Shown one piece after another: positions 1 to 8,573 of a stretch of 64,000 nt of DNA. Position numbers and translations under genes: made by a program. The notes beneath the pieces were generated by a model. It was given only the letters and a program-made list of their open reading frames with translations, had not been told where the DNA came from and did no database searches. Source of the DNA: Chloroflexi bacterium CFX4 (GTDB taxonomy: Bacteria > Chloroflexota > Anaerolineae > Aggregatilineales > UBA2796); contig QWHC01000005.1 in the NCBI GenBank assembly GCA_021404685.1, forward strand, positions 150,408 to 214,407. Direction: 5' to 3'. Position 1 is the stretch's first letter, and each line of letters opens with the position of its first letter.

Positions 1-201
1 TGTCTGCCCGATGAACAGGGCAAAGGAGAGCATCACCAAGGTGTTGATCGCCCAAATGACGCCGAAAGAGGGTGACTCGAATGCCTGCCCGAACGACTCC
101 GCGCCTGTAATGCCACGTGCCAAGACGTGAACGCTCAGCAGCAGCGCCATGCCAAGCGCCACCACCGCAATTAGAGGCATAATCAGCCATGCGCGCTGCA
201 C
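1..201 (-). CDS. N-terminal fragment of a membrane protein (cut by window edge)
   Basis: A GTG at 199-201 preceded by an AGGAAA ribosome-binding site opens a frame of 67 codons that runs off the left edge. The visible part has two hydrophobic segments: residues about 5-25 (rich in Leu, Ala and Val) and about 50-66. They are separated by a short polar loop, as in an integral membrane protein. It lies downstream of the toxin-antitoxin-like pair on the same strand. The family cannot be named from this fragment; a permease or another polytopic protein is possible. Confidence 0.55.
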   Translation of the reverse strand, partial: MQRAWLIMPLIAVVALGMALLLSVHVLARGITGAESFGQAFESPSFGVIWAINTLVMLSFALFIGQT

Positions 202-273
202 AATGCTTGTTTCCTGTGGTCTTCGTTACCCTGCGCCGAGAGTATAGCGCATTTGTGGCTGTTTTATGAGGTG

Positions 274-606
274 TTATAGATATTCAACGCGGTTTAGCAT
301 ATCGTCAGACGTATAAACGGCATGGTAAAGGGTTAGCGCATTCACCCATTCACCAATCCAATGTTTTTCAGGTTGCCCAACAATAATGCCAGCATGTTCT
401 ATTCATGCCGCTGCAAGCACCACAAAATCCGTGTCGAATGTGCATAAAACACATCCCATGTTGGCAGCGCGTTGCAGGTGACTATCGTCTGAATCGCCAA
501 GCCGACCTAACTCCCGCACAGTAACTGCCTCAATACCACGTTGCCGCAGTTGATCGGCAATTACCACAGGCATATTTTCGTCAAGGTAGAAGTGGAGTGC
601 CGCCAT
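274..606 (-). pseudogene. DUF5615 PIN-like toxin gene interrupted by an in-frame TGA
   Basis: Codons 1-67 encode the typical start of a DUF5615 PIN-like protein: LDENMP near the N-terminus, an Asp-Asp-Ser-His stretch and FDTDF near codon 59. A TGA at 403-405 then stops translation. The same frame continues without interruption for 42 more codons (IIVGQPEKHWIGEWV and onward) to TAA at 274-276. The total of 110 codons is normal for the family. The simplest reading is a full-length toxin gene inactivated by one nonsense mutation; a sequencing error or stop-codon readthrough are alternatives. It overlaps the upstream DUF433 partner by 26 bases, so the two were co-translated. The product would be a PIN-fold, RNase-like toxin component. 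Confidence 0.75.
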
Positions 607-883
607 GGTCTATCCAGTTTTGCTTTAGGCGCTGTGCTTGTTTAATCTGCTCTCGCAGGTCGGCGTCCAGTTCAGTTTTGTGTTCATAATAATATGCCAA
701 TGCCGCATAAACAGCTGCAATCGGCACAGCATAACCTGCTGCCACCTCATCGGGTGTTTGCTTGTGATACAAGTGTGCTAGGACAATATCACTAACGCGC
801 AGCCCTGTTCCAGCAAGACAGGGGCGACCACCACGCACCTTAGGATTGCTGGTGATAAGATTGATGCTGAGTGTCGTTTCCAT
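581..883 (-). CDS. DUF433 family antitoxin-like protein
   Basis: This 100-residue protein has the DUF433 signature: a motif close to NPKVRGGRPCLAGTGLRVSD at residues 13-32, followed by a helical part with the usual TPDEVAAGY segment. DUF433 proteins are commonly encoded directly upstream of DUF5615 PIN-like proteins and are taken to be the antitoxin or DNA-binding partner. Here the two overlap. The start ATG at 883 has a GTGAGGCG ribosome-binding site. Because the neighbouring toxin is broken, this antitoxin may be an orphan, kept by chance or for regulation. The function is inferred from family and context only. Confidence 0.75.
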   Translation of the reverse strand: METTLSINLITSNPKVRGGRPCLAGTGLRVSDIVLAHLYHKQTPDEVAAGYAVPIAAVYAALAYYYEHKTELDADLREQIKQAQRLKQNWIDHGGTPLLP

Positions 884-938
884 GGCAACGCCTCACCATT
901 TTTGTGAAGGGATTTCACCCAGTATAACATATTGGCGG

Positions 939-1784
939 CTACTTATCGCGGGTGATGGCAAAGCCGCTCATGAACTGCTTTTGCAGCAGTAGAAAGAGGA
1001 TCAGCGGCGGCAGTGATGCCACAATGCCGGCTGCCATCAGCAAGCCAAAATCCGTCTGCGGGCCACTGCCCGCATTCCGCACGCCGATCTGGATTAACTG
1101 CACATCAAGGCGATCCGGCGGCAAGATCAAGCGCGCCCAAAGGTACTGATTCCAACTGGCGATGAACTGAATCAGTGCATGTGCCGCAATCACATTCCAG
1201 CTCATCGGGATCAGCACGGCGAACAAGAAGCGCAGCGGCGAAGCACCATCTATTTGAGCGGCATCTGCCAGTTCACGCGGAATATTGGAGAAGTGCTGCC
1301 GAAAGAGAAATGCACCGGTTGCCGTTGCTAAAAAGGGAATGGTGAGGGCAAGGTTTGGGCTGGTCTGCGCCCATTCCAGCTCTGCCACAAGGCGAAAGAG
1401 CGGCAGCATAATGATCTCAGTTGGCATCAGCAGCGTCAGCAGCACAAAGAAGAATAAGAACACCTTGCCCGTAAAGCGGAAATAGACGAATGCCAAGCCT
1501 GCCAACAGCGCCAGCACCGTCTTGCCGATCACAATCACCAATGAGACAACGGTTGTGTTCAGGATCAGCCGATCAAAGCGCAGGCGCTCAAAGAGCGTGG
1601 TGATGTTCGCACCGAACGCCTCGCCGGGTGGGAACAACTGCGGCGGTGCTTGAAAGGCTGTCACAATATCCAACGTGGCAACTTGCAGGGCATAGAGCGC
1701 CGGCAGGCACATCAGGAAACAGATCAGGATCAGGGCAAGATGCACGCCAATGCGCGGACGGTGAGTCAGGGCGTTCATAATCAA
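939..1784 (-). CDS. Carbohydrate ABC transporter permease (MalG/CUT1 type)
   Basis: A 281-residue inner-membrane protein with about six hydrophobic segments. The cytoplasmic EAA loop at about residues 188-205 (ELADAAQIDGASPLRFLF) is the docking site for the ATPase in binding-protein-dependent importers. Size and loop match the MalG/UgpE class of the CUT1 sugar family. Its start overlaps the stop of the preceding permease by four bases (ATGA), indicating translational coupling. It is the last gene of a three-gene operon. No ATPase gene is present nearby, which is common for CUT1 systems that share one MsmK/UgpC-type ATPase encoded elsewhere. The substrate is unknown. Confidence 0.88.
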   Translation of the reverse strand: MIMNALTHRPRIGVHLALILICFLMCLPALYALQVATLDIVTAFQAPPQLFPPGEAFGANITTLFERLRFDRLILNTTVVSLVIVIGKTVLALLAGLAFVYFRFTGKVFLFFFVLLTLLMPTEIIMLPLFRLVAELEWAQTSPNLALTIPFLATATGAFLFRQHFSNIPRELADAAQIDGASPLRFLFAVLIPMSWNVIAAHALIQFIASWNQYLWARLILPPDRLDVQLIQIGVRNAGSGPQTDFGLLMAAGIVASLPPLILFLLLQKQFMSGFAITRDK

Positions 1785-3190
1785 GCTCCGTAGGTGATGT
1801 TGCGTTCTAGGGTGCGGAATTGCAGCACCGTCAGCACTGCCACAATCAGGAATAGCAGCACTGCTTGGGCAGCCGCCGCACCAATGGGCGCGCCCGGGCT
1901 GAACGCATCCTGATAGAGTTTATAGATCAGGACGTTGGTTGCTCCGCCGAGCGAGCCTGCCGCGCCGAGTGGCGGTCCGCCCTGTGTGAGCGTATCAATC
2001 GCGCCGTAGATGCCATAAAACGAATATGTGACGTTCGTCACCAATAGAAAGAAGGTGTAGGGCGCCAGCATTGGAAAGACAATGCGGAAAAAACGCTGAA
2101 TGCGGTTAGCGCCATCAATAGCGGCTGCCTCTTGCAAATCTCGTGGCACGTTTTGCAAGCCCGCGATGTAAAAAATGATGTTGAAGCCAAGAATGTTCCA
2201 GACGCCGGCAAAGACCACCACCCAGCGCGCTAAGGCAGCATCGCGCAGCCAGCTGGGTTGAATGCCCACGGTGCTATCCAAAAAGAAGTTGATCAAGCCG
2301 CTGCCGCCCTCACGGAACATCGCCTGAAAAACGGCAGCGGAAACCACAGGCGAAAGCGCGAACGGAAAGATCAGCAAGGTGCGGTAGAAGGCTGCGCCGC
2401 GCACCTTTTGCGAGGCAAGCACTGCGATGCCAAGCGCCGCCGTCATGCTCAGCAGCACGATCACCACAGTGATGAACAATGTGGTGAGCAAGCTGTTCTG
2501 GTAGATTGCATCGCCGGCCAGGCTGATATAGTTGTTTAGGCACACAAAGCGATCAGTGCGGATCGGAAAGCGCCGTGCCACCAACGAGAGGTTGAGCATT
2601 TGCACGCTTGGATAGTAGAGGAAAATCAGCAGGCTGAGCAACGTCGGCGCGATGAGGATGTAGCCAAGCCAGCGGCTGCGGAAATAGCCTGATTCCGCAC
2701 CATCCATGCGCCGCCGCCCTAAGATCAAAGTCCAGAGTGGCAGCAGCACTGCCACCGCCATAAAAGCGGTCAGCAGCACGCCGATCAGCGTCTCGGCAAA
2801 GGCTGCCTCTGGCAGGTAAGTGCAGTGCTGTGTGGCTGCCGCGGCAATCTGTGCGCCGAACATGCCAACGCCCACGCCAAGCGCGGCACTCGCAACGCGA
2901 TTCGGGACGCGCCGCCCTGCCCGTGTTGCCGCTTGCCAGATCAGATAGCTGGCAAGCCCGCCTGCCAAACCGCCAATGCCCAAAGAGAGCAGCAGCGGCT
3001 CAGCAGGCAGTGTAAGGTAATAGGTGATGAGCGTCTCCAGCGCGCTAGGTGCAGCGCCAATGCCATTCAGCAGCCACATAAGCAGGCGCAGCAAGCCATC
3101 GCGTTCGGCGACCACAAACCACGCCGAAAAGACGATTACAAAGGCGGCTATGGCGCGCACGGATAGCGTTTGTAGGCGCTCATCACGCAT
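1781..3190 (-). CDS. Carbohydrate ABC transporter permease (MalF type) with extended N-terminus
   Basis: This 469-residue permease is longer than usual (about 300). The extra 165 or so N-terminal residues contain several additional hydrophobic segments before the standard six-helix domain, as in MalF proteins. The EAA motif (DLQEAAAIDGANRIQRFFR) lies at about residues 360-380. It pairs with the MalG-like permease, whose gene overlaps it by four bases, and follows the binding-protein gene after 12 bases. It forms half of the transmembrane channel for an unidentified sugar or sugar-like substrate. Confidence 0.87.
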   Translation of the reverse strand: MRDERLQTLSVRAIAAFVIVFSAWFVVAERDGLLRLLMWLLNGIGAAPSALETLITYYLTLPAEPLLLSLGIGGLAGGLASYLIWQAATRAGRRVPNRVASAALGVGVGMFGAQIAAAATQHCTYLPEAAFAETLIGVLLTAFMAVAVLLPLWTLILGRRRMDGAESGYFRSRWLGYILIAPTLLSLLIFLYYPSVQMLNLSLVARRFPIRTDRFVCLNNYISLAGDAIYQNSLLTTLFITVVIVLLSMTAALGIAVLASQKVRGAAFYRTLLIFPFALSPVVSAAVFQAMFREGGSGLINFFLDSTVGIQPSWLRDAALARWVVVFAGVWNILGFNIIFYIAGLQNVPRDLQEAAAIDGANRIQRFFRIVFPMLAPYTFFLLVTNVTYSFYGIYGAIDTLTQGGPPLGAAGSLGGATNVLIYKLYQDAFSPGAPIGAAAAQAVLLFLIVAVLTVLQFRTLERNITYGA

Positions 3191-3202
3191 AGAAGCTACT
3201 CC

Positions 3203-4558
3203 TTAGTTGCCCACAACGGCGTTGTATTCAGCCAGTGCCTTATCGGCTGCCTGCTTGGCGGCAGCAAGGGCTGCCTCAGGCGTCTCGCCGCTATCCACAA
3301 TGGATTGAAACGCCTTAATGAGCGCCTCGCGCACTTCGGTGGAAGGCCCGACCACAAAGCCCGCATTGGCAACGTTCCCGCGTGATTTTGCCAGTTGGTT
3401 CACGGCAATCGCAAAAGGCGGATTCTGCTCAAACCAGCCTTCGGCGGTCAGGCGCGCAACTGAACTTTGGCGGATTGGGAAGTAGCCTGTACCCTTGTGC
3501 CATGTGATATCGTTCTCGGTGCTGGTTAGGAAGAAAATGAAGTCCACGGCTGCCTTCAGTTCCGCCTCCGGGTGATCAGCAGTCACCCACACGCTGGCGC
3601 CGCCAACTGTGCCGCCGTTATCGGCATCTGTGCCGGGCGTGATCAGCGGTGCGGTGCCAAGTTCAAAGCCCTGCGCCTTACTAAAGTTCATGAACAACGT
3701 CAAGCCGGCGGTGCTGCTGATGCTCATGGCAGTCCGCTTGCTCAGGAAGGTGATGCCTTCGCCGTTATAGTCATTGGCGCGCCCTGTGTAGGTGTAGTAG
3801 CCCTTTTCTGCCAGTGCCTTGTAGAATTCTGCTACACGCAGCATTTCAGGGCGCGTGTAAAGCACTTCAGTGGCACGTCCCATGCGTCCGTTATCGTTGT
3901 CGGTCAGCAGGGCATTCTGCATGGCGAGCCACTGTTCCGCAAACCATGCCGACATCGGGAAGTTGATGCAGGCAGTCAGTTTTAGTTCCTCTTTCTGCGC
4001 CATGATGGTCTCGCAGGCAGCAAGCACCTCTTCAAAGGTCTGTGGCGGCGCGTCGGGATCAAGCCCAACAGCGGCGAACAGGGTGCGGTTATAGTAGAGG
4101 ATTGGGTTAGAGGCATTCCATGGCATACTGAGCAGTTCGCCGCCAATGGTATAGTAGGCGCGCACGGTTGGCACAAGGTCATCCAGTGTGGCAAGCTGCT
4201 CAGGCGTGGCAAGCGCGCTGATCGGCGTGAAATAGCCTGAGTCAGCGGCAAGCTGCGAAAGTGAATCTTCGACCTGCACAATGTGCGGCGCTTGCCCTTG
4301 CTCTGCTGCAAGCAGGGCAGAATTAAAGAGTTCGATGTAATCGGTGCTGGTGCTGGTCACGGTCACAGTGATGTTTGGGTTTTGCGCCATGAAGGCATCG
4401 GCAATGCCCTGCACCACTTGTGAGCGCGAATCCTGCTGTCCACCGAAGATATGCACAAATTTGATCTCAATTTTTTCTTGGGCTTGGCTGGGTGCGCCCA
4501 GAGCGGTAAGGGCAAGCACGGCCGCCAACGCCAAGGTGAGGAGTCGAGTACGAATCAC
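3203..4558 (-). CDS. Extracellular sugar-binding protein of the ABC transporter
   Basis: A periplasmic or extracellular solute-binding protein of family 1. A signal peptide (TRLLTLALAAVLALTALGAP) is followed by a mature start EKIEIKFVHIFGG typical of these proteins. The frame is open upstream to 4609, but the GTG at 4556-4558 has a TAGGAGA site seven bases before it and places the signal peptide at the N-terminus, so I use it (about 451 residues). It is the first gene of the operon with two permeases downstream. High expression of the first gene is usual in such systems. The ligand cannot be deduced. Confidence 0.87.
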   Translation of the reverse strand: MIRTRLLTLALAAVLALTALGAPSQAQEKIEIKFVHIFGGQQDSRSQVVQGIADAFMAQNPNITVTVTSTSTDYIELFNSALLAAEQGQAPHIVQVEDSLSQLAADSGYFTPISALATPEQLATLDDLVPTVRAYYTIGGELLSMPWNASNPILYYNRTLFAAVGLDPDAPPQTFEEVLAACETIMAQKEELKLTACINFPMSAWFAEQWLAMQNALLTDNDNGRMGRATEVLYTRPEMLRVAEFYKALAEKGYYTYTGRANDYNGEGITFLSKRTAMSISSTAGLTLFMNFSKAQGFELGTAPLITPGTDADNGGTVGGASVWVTADHPEAELKAAVDFIFFLTSTENDITWHKGTGYFPIRQSSVARLTAEGWFEQNPPFAIAVNQLAKSRGNVANAGFVVGPSTEVREALIKAFQSIVDSGETPEAALAAAKQAADKALAEYNAVVGN

Positions 4559-4611
4559 GGGTGAATCTCCTAAAAATAGGCAGTTAATCACCGTGAGATG
4601 ATGCGCCAAAA

Positions 4612-4640
4612 AGATTATGCTTATGTTAAGTGGCTGTTAA
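4612..4640 (-). promoter_or_regulatory. Predicted sigma-70 promoter of the sugar ABC operon
   Basis: On the minus strand TTAACA (4635-4640) and TAATCT (4612-4617) are 17 bases apart. Transcription would start near 4605 and leave a 5' leader of about 45 bases before the GTG at 4558. An inverted repeat lies 26 bases upstream of the -35 box. Confidence 0.5.
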
Positions 4641-4665
4641 ATTTGGTGCGCCTCGTTGCCCTCTA

Positions 4666-4691
4666 CCGAATTCTGTGGCATCTGAATTCGG
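4666..4691. promoter_or_regulatory. Inverted repeat between divergent promoters, candidate operator
   Basis: CCGAATTC (4666-4673) and GAATTCGG (4684-4691) form a perfect 8-bp inverted repeat with a 10-base spacer. It sits between the minus-strand sugar transporter promoter and the plus-strand promoter at 4734, where a regulator could control one or both. No regulator gene is adjacent, so the protein that binds is unknown. Confidence 0.4.
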
Positions 4692-4733
4692 CACATAATA
4701 TCGCACAACCTGAGCCTAGAGTACCAAGCCGCA

Positions 4734-4762
4734 TTGCAAAGTGCGCTATGAATGGCTATAGT
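4734..4762 (+). promoter_or_regulatory. Predicted sigma-70 promoter of the secreted SH3/FecR-like gene
   Basis: TTGCAA (4734-4739) and TATAGT (4757-4762) with a 17-base spacer. The predicted start is near 4769, giving a leader of about 33 bases that contains the AAGAGGAGA ribosome-binding site of the gene at 4802. This placement supports the downstream ATG at 4802 over the longer open frame from 4598. Confidence 0.55.
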
Positions 4763-4801
4763 CATCTGCCAGACGGCAACCGAGCAAGAGGAGATAGGTT
4801 G

Positions 4802-6523
4802 ATGCGCCGAGTAGTGTTATTGGGCTTAAGTGTATTGCTAGGCAGCCTACTTTTGGCAAGTTATGTAGCAGCGCCAACGGTGCGGGCGGAAGACCGCAGC
4901 GCGTGCCGCATTTTAGTAGATGAGGGCATTGCAGCCGCAGCGGCGGCGTGCGGCGGCGCAGGCGCCGATAGCGCGTGCTACGGTCATGCAGGTGTGGTGG
5001 TTAGCAGTGCGGCAGATAGCACAGTGTTAAGCACTGTTGGGCAGATTGCGCCGCTGAGCGAAATTCAATCGCTCACCACGTCTGCTGCCAGCCTTGAAAG
5101 CGGGGACTGGGGCATCGCCATGCTGAACATTCAAGCGGGCTTGCCCGAAGGCGCGGCAGGTGTGCGCGGCGCACTCTTTGGCGATTCCGTGCTAACTTCA
5201 GCGGTGCGCGCTGAGGCTGCCACCACCCAAACGCTGACCGTCCGCACCTTTGACGATCTGCCTGTGCTGCTGCGGGCAGGCGCTAGTTCAAACTTCCCAC
5301 AAGTCACCCGTATGACCTTTAAGCAGGAAGGCGCGGCTGATGGGCGCAACGCCAAAAACACTTGGGTGCGCGTGCGCTTGGACGGCATGGTTGGCTGGGC
5401 ATCTATGAACCAAATTCGGTTGGAAGGCGATATTGAGTCGCTGCCCATCCTTGATGATCGTAACATCGCGCCCGATTTTCTGTATACTGCACCCATGCAG
5501 GCGATGACCCTCAGCAATGTGCCAGCCCGCGGCAAGCCCGCCTGTGCTGAGGCTGCCAGCGGACTGCTGTTGCAGCGCAGCGCCGAAAGCGGTGCTGATC
5601 CTGTCAGTTTGCTGGTGAATGGCGTTGAGCTGACCTTCCTCAGCGCGACCTTAGTCTTGCGCGCTGCGCCTAAAGATCACCTAGATGTGATGGCGATTGA
5701 GGGCGTTGTCTCGGTGCGCGCTTTTGGCGCAGAGGCAGCCATTGCCGATGGCGAAATGCTGCAAGTGCGGCTTGGCGGCGCCGATGATCTAACCGCAGTT
5801 GCCGCGCCCAAGCAAAAGACCAAACTGCCTTTTGCGGCTGTGGAAGGTGTACCAATGACGCTCATGCCGCAGGCGCTTTCGTGCTTGGCGGGCGTTGTGC
5901 CAACCGATGCACGGGTAGCGGTACGTTCGGGCCCAAGCGCTAAGGAATACACCTCGCTCTTTTTCATGCAGCCTGCCCAAACCTACACCGTGGAGGGCTG
6001 GAACGCAGACGCCGACGGCAATAAATGGTGGAAACTCCGCAACGATAACCGCGCCGAAAACTGGGTGGAGCAGAGCGCGATCCGTGTAGTGGGCGCTTGC
6101 GAAAAGGTTGAGAAGGTTGAAGTGGGCATGATGGCAGGCAGCGGCGCAGAAGGTGCCGCGGGCGTGCCGGGTGGTGGTGGCTTTGCGCCAAGCACGCGCA
6201 CCATCTGGAATGCCGAAGTCGGTGTTGATCAGTTGGTTGGCACTTGCAAGCTGGGCGCGCTCAACTACTGCGCGCACATGGTGGCGATCTCGCCGCGTGG
6301 CAGTGGGCTGACCTATCGCGGGCAAGAGATCACGCCTTACAACCTGACGCGAGTCCGCGAGAACGTCTACGTTTATAATGGACGAAATGGCATGGGCAAT
6401 GGACGCATCAGCATCGCACTGACCTTTACCAGCCCAACCAGTTATACACTAACACAGACCATCGTCTTTGATGCCGATCCTGAATGCCAGCATGTGAATG
6501 TGGTCAATGCCACACTGCGCTAA
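4802..6523 (+). CDS. Secreted protein with SH3b and FecR-like segments
   Basis: The ATG at 4802 follows a strong GAGGAGA site and starts a signal peptide (residues 1-31, core LLGLSVLLGSLLLASYVAA); the frame upstream to 4598 is unlikely to be translated. The 573-residue product has an SH3b-like region around residues 150-210 (VRVRLDGMVGWASMNQIRLE). A FecR-like stretch follows at about 255-330 (DVMAIEGVVSVRAFG), and a second SH3b domain at about 370-435 (VAVRSGPSAKEYTSL). A glycine-rich linker leads to a C-terminal beta-rich domain of unknown family. It is likely exported and cell-wall or matrix associated. It precedes another SH3b protein by 28 bases, so the two are probably co-transcribed. 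Confidence 0.75.
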   Translation: MRRVVLLGLSVLLGSLLLASYVAAPTVRAEDRSACRILVDEGIAAAAAACGGAGADSACYGHAGVVVSSAADSTVLSTVGQIAPLSEIQSLTTSAASLESGDWGIAMLNIQAGLPEGAAGVRGALFGDSVLTSAVRAEAATTQTLTVRTFDDLPVLLRAGASSNFPQVTRMTFKQEGAADGRNAKNTWVRVRLDGMVGWASMNQIRLEGDIESLPILDDRNIAPDFLYTAPMQAMTLSNVPARGKPACAEAASGLLLQRSAESGADPVSLLVNGVELTFLSATLVLRAAPKDHLDVMAIEGVVSVRAFGAEAAIADGEMLQVRLGGADDLTAVAAPKQKTKLPFAAVEGVPMTLMPQALSCLAGVVPTDARVAVRSGPSAKEYTSLFFMQPAQTYTVEGWNADADGNKWWKLRNDNRAENWVEQSAIRVVGACEKVEKVEVGMMAGSGAEGAAGVPGGGGFAPSTRTIWNAEVGVDQLVGTCKLGALNYCAHMVAISPRGSGLTYRGQEITPYNLTRVRENVYVYNGRNGMGNGRISIALTFTSPTSYTLTQTIVFDADPECQHVNVVNATLR

Positions 6524-6551
6524 GGTTTATCGTGATTGGAGTGAATGACTT

Positions 6552-7727
6552 ATGCTGCGAAAACTGCTCTTAATCGGCTGTGTGCTGCTTTTTATGGCAG
6601 CTGCGCTGCCCGTTACAAACGCCACCGCGCAAGAAGGCGAAATTGCCTACGCTTGGACGGAGACGGCAACCAACCTTCGCACCGGGCCCGGCACGAACTA
6701 CGAAGTGATCACCACGCTAGAGATCGGCGTACAGTTGCAAATTGAGGCGCGCAACGCCGACACAAGCTGGATTTTGCTGAAGGGCGAGAACGGCTTGCGT
6801 GGTTGGGGCAGAACGCGCTTGTTCCGCCTCTCGGAAAATGTGCAGTTGCGTATGATTGCCCAGAGCGATGAAATCCTGAATCGGGCGGAGGTGGCAGCCG
6901 CCGCGCCACCAGACGCGGTTCGTCCGCCGAATGTGAGCGGTACCGCGCCGCTAAATGCGCCTTTTGTGCCGCAGATCAGCGGCAGCGTGCGTGCGGCAAT
7001 GCGCGCTGTGGTGGCAAAAGGACAGGCGATGGGCAACAACATTCGTGTGTTCTCCAAAGTGGGTGACTGCATGACCGACCATCCGCAATTCCTGAATCCG
7101 TTCGCTTGGGGGCAGTACAATCTGGGCGAGTACGGCTACCTACAAGCGACCATTGATTACTTCAATGTGAAGCCGCGTGATGATGTCGGCAGTTCTTGGG
7201 ATGCTGGCAGCAAGGCGGCGCACAACGGCTTTAACTCCAGCGCCGTGCGCGAGACGCAGTGGGCAGACCCTGCCATGTGCAACCCTGATGAGCGCCCGCT
7301 TGCCTGTGAATATCGCCTGAACAAGCCTGCCGTTGCCGTGATCATGTTCGGCATTGCCGATGTGTTGGTCATGACGCCGCAACAGTTCTACCGCTTTATG
7401 CGGAACATCGTGGATGACTCATTGGCAGCAGGCGTTGTGCCGTTGCTCAGCACCTTCCCAGAGAATCCTTCCGTGCCGCAGCTTTCGCGCCAAGTGAACC
7501 AAATGGTGCTGGCATTGGCGCGTGAGAAGAACGTGCCGATCATGAACTTTGCGGATGCTGTGAAGAATCTGCCCAACGGCGGCTTGGAATCAGATGGCAT
7601 TCACCTCTCGCTGCCGCCCGGCTCCGCCACCGATTTCACGCCTGAAAACCTGAAGTATGGCATGACGGTGCGGAATTTGCTGGTGTTGCAATCCCTTGAT
7701 GTCATCTGGCGGCAAATCTTGAATTAA
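6552..7727 (+). CDS. Secreted SH3b - SGNH/GDSL-like protein
   Basis: Residues 1-26 are a signal peptide ending near ATAQEGE. A single SH3b domain follows at about 32-95 (TNLRTGPGTNYEVITTLEIG), then a linker rich in Ala and Pro. The C-terminal part (about 150-391) resembles SGNH esterases: VGDCM in place of the GDS block, GIADVLV in the third block, and DGIHLS near residue 350 as the Asp-His block. The usual nucleophilic Ser appears as Cys or is displaced, so activity is uncertain. Two other proteins in this window share the SH3 or Thr-Pro plus SGNH plan. It probably acts outside the cell on a glycan or ester. Confidence 0.7.
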   Translation: MLRKLLLIGCVLLFMAAALPVTNATAQEGEIAYAWTETATNLRTGPGTNYEVITTLEIGVQLQIEARNADTSWILLKGENGLRGWGRTRLFRLSENVQLRMIAQSDEILNRAEVAAAAPPDAVRPPNVSGTAPLNAPFVPQISGSVRAAMRAVVAKGQAMGNNIRVFSKVGDCMTDHPQFLNPFAWGQYNLGEYGYLQATIDYFNVKPRDDVGSSWDAGSKAAHNGFNSSAVRETQWADPAMCNPDERPLACEYRLNKPAVAVIMFGIADVLVMTPQQFYRFMRNIVDDSLAAGVVPLLSTFPENPSVPQLSRQVNQMVLALAREKNVPIMNFADAVKNLPNGGLESDGIHLSLPPGSATDFTPENLKYGMTVRNLLVLQSLDVIWRQILN

Positions 7728-7738
7728 TCTGCGTCAGT

Positions 7739-7769
7739 CCTATGGGCGGGCTTGGCTTCCGCCCGTAGG
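7739..7769 (+). terminator. Strong hairpin after the SH3-SGNH gene
   Basis: CCTATGGGCGG (7739-7749) pairs with CCGCCCGTAGG (7759-7769), 11 bp with one G-T pair, around a 9-base loop. It starts 12 bases after the stop codon. There is no T-run, so it may be a processing or partial termination site. Confidence 0.5.
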
Positions 7770-7800
7770 CGCTCCCTGCAACAGAAAGGCAGCCTGAAGC

Positions 7801-8559
7801 ATGTCCATCAATCCACGCCTAGAGCCATTCACCATCCTTGCCGATGTTTACAAAGTGAGTGGGCTATCTGCCTATGGCACAACCTTGGCAGCACAGCTCC
7901 TTAACTTCATCTACGACATGAGTTGGGAAGGCAGCCGTATGCTAGACCTTGCCAGCGGCAACGGCGAGGTTGCCTGTTGGTTTGCCGGGCGCAACATCCC
8001 TGCTGTTGGCGTGGATAGCTCCGCCAACATGATCAAACACGCCAAGGCGCTTGCTGATGAACAGAATGCCGCCGCCACCTTCATTAAAGCGGATATTCGC
8101 ACCTATCAGGCAGATCAGCCCGCCGATTTGGTGCTGTGTATTGGCGGCTCCCTGAACTACCTGCCCACCATGAACGATCTGGGTGCGGTGTTCCGTAGCG
8201 CCGCCGCCGCTTGCACACCCAAAAAGCCGTTCATCTTCGACCTGCATACCATTCGTGGGTTGGCGAATACACCTGCTGAGCGCATCGTCTCGGACGGTGA
8301 TCATCACCTAATCACAGCGCGCAGTGCCTTCAGCTATGAAACGCTCAGCCTGAACACGCTCTACACCGTTTTTCACTATGTGGCGGGCTGGCAGCGCGCC
8401 GAAGAAATGCACACCTTGCGCGGTTATCCGGTGCAGGCAGTGCAGCGCCTGTTGAACAGTTCTGGTTTCACCTTAGAGAAGGCGCTCACGCTGGATTTTG
8501 CACCGATGACAGCATCCACAGATGCCGATATGCTGCTCTTTGTGGCGCGCCGCACCTAG
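7801..8559 (+). CDS. Class I SAM-dependent methyltransferase
   Basis: A 252-residue Rossmann-fold methyltransferase. Motif I is DLASGNGEVACWFA at about residues 42-55, the acidic end of strand 2 is VGVDSS at about 63, and motif post-II/III includes FIKADIRT followed by DLVLCIGGSLNYL. The acceptor substrate cannot be read from the sequence; the family includes small-molecule methyltransferases. The gene begins 73 bases after the preceding gene behind AGAAAGG. A small membrane protein gene follows after 14 bases, which suggests a two-gene unit. Confidence 0.82.
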   Translation: MSINPRLEPFTILADVYKVSGLSAYGTTLAAQLLNFIYDMSWEGSRMLDLASGNGEVACWFAGRNIPAVGVDSSANMIKHAKALADEQNAAATFIKADIRTYQADQPADLVLCIGGSLNYLPTMNDLGAVFRSAAAACTPKKPFIFDLHTIRGLANTPAERIVSDGDHHLITARSAFSYETLSLNTLYTVFHYVAGWQRAEEMHTLRGYPVQAVQRLLNSSGFTLEKALTLDFAPMTASTDADMLLFVARRT

Positions 8560-8573
8560 AAAGGCTGTTTACG

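Noticed and set aside
939..4558. A specific substrate for the ABC transporter
   Set aside because: Binding-protein family 1 motifs do not show the ligand, and no catabolic genes are adjacent.
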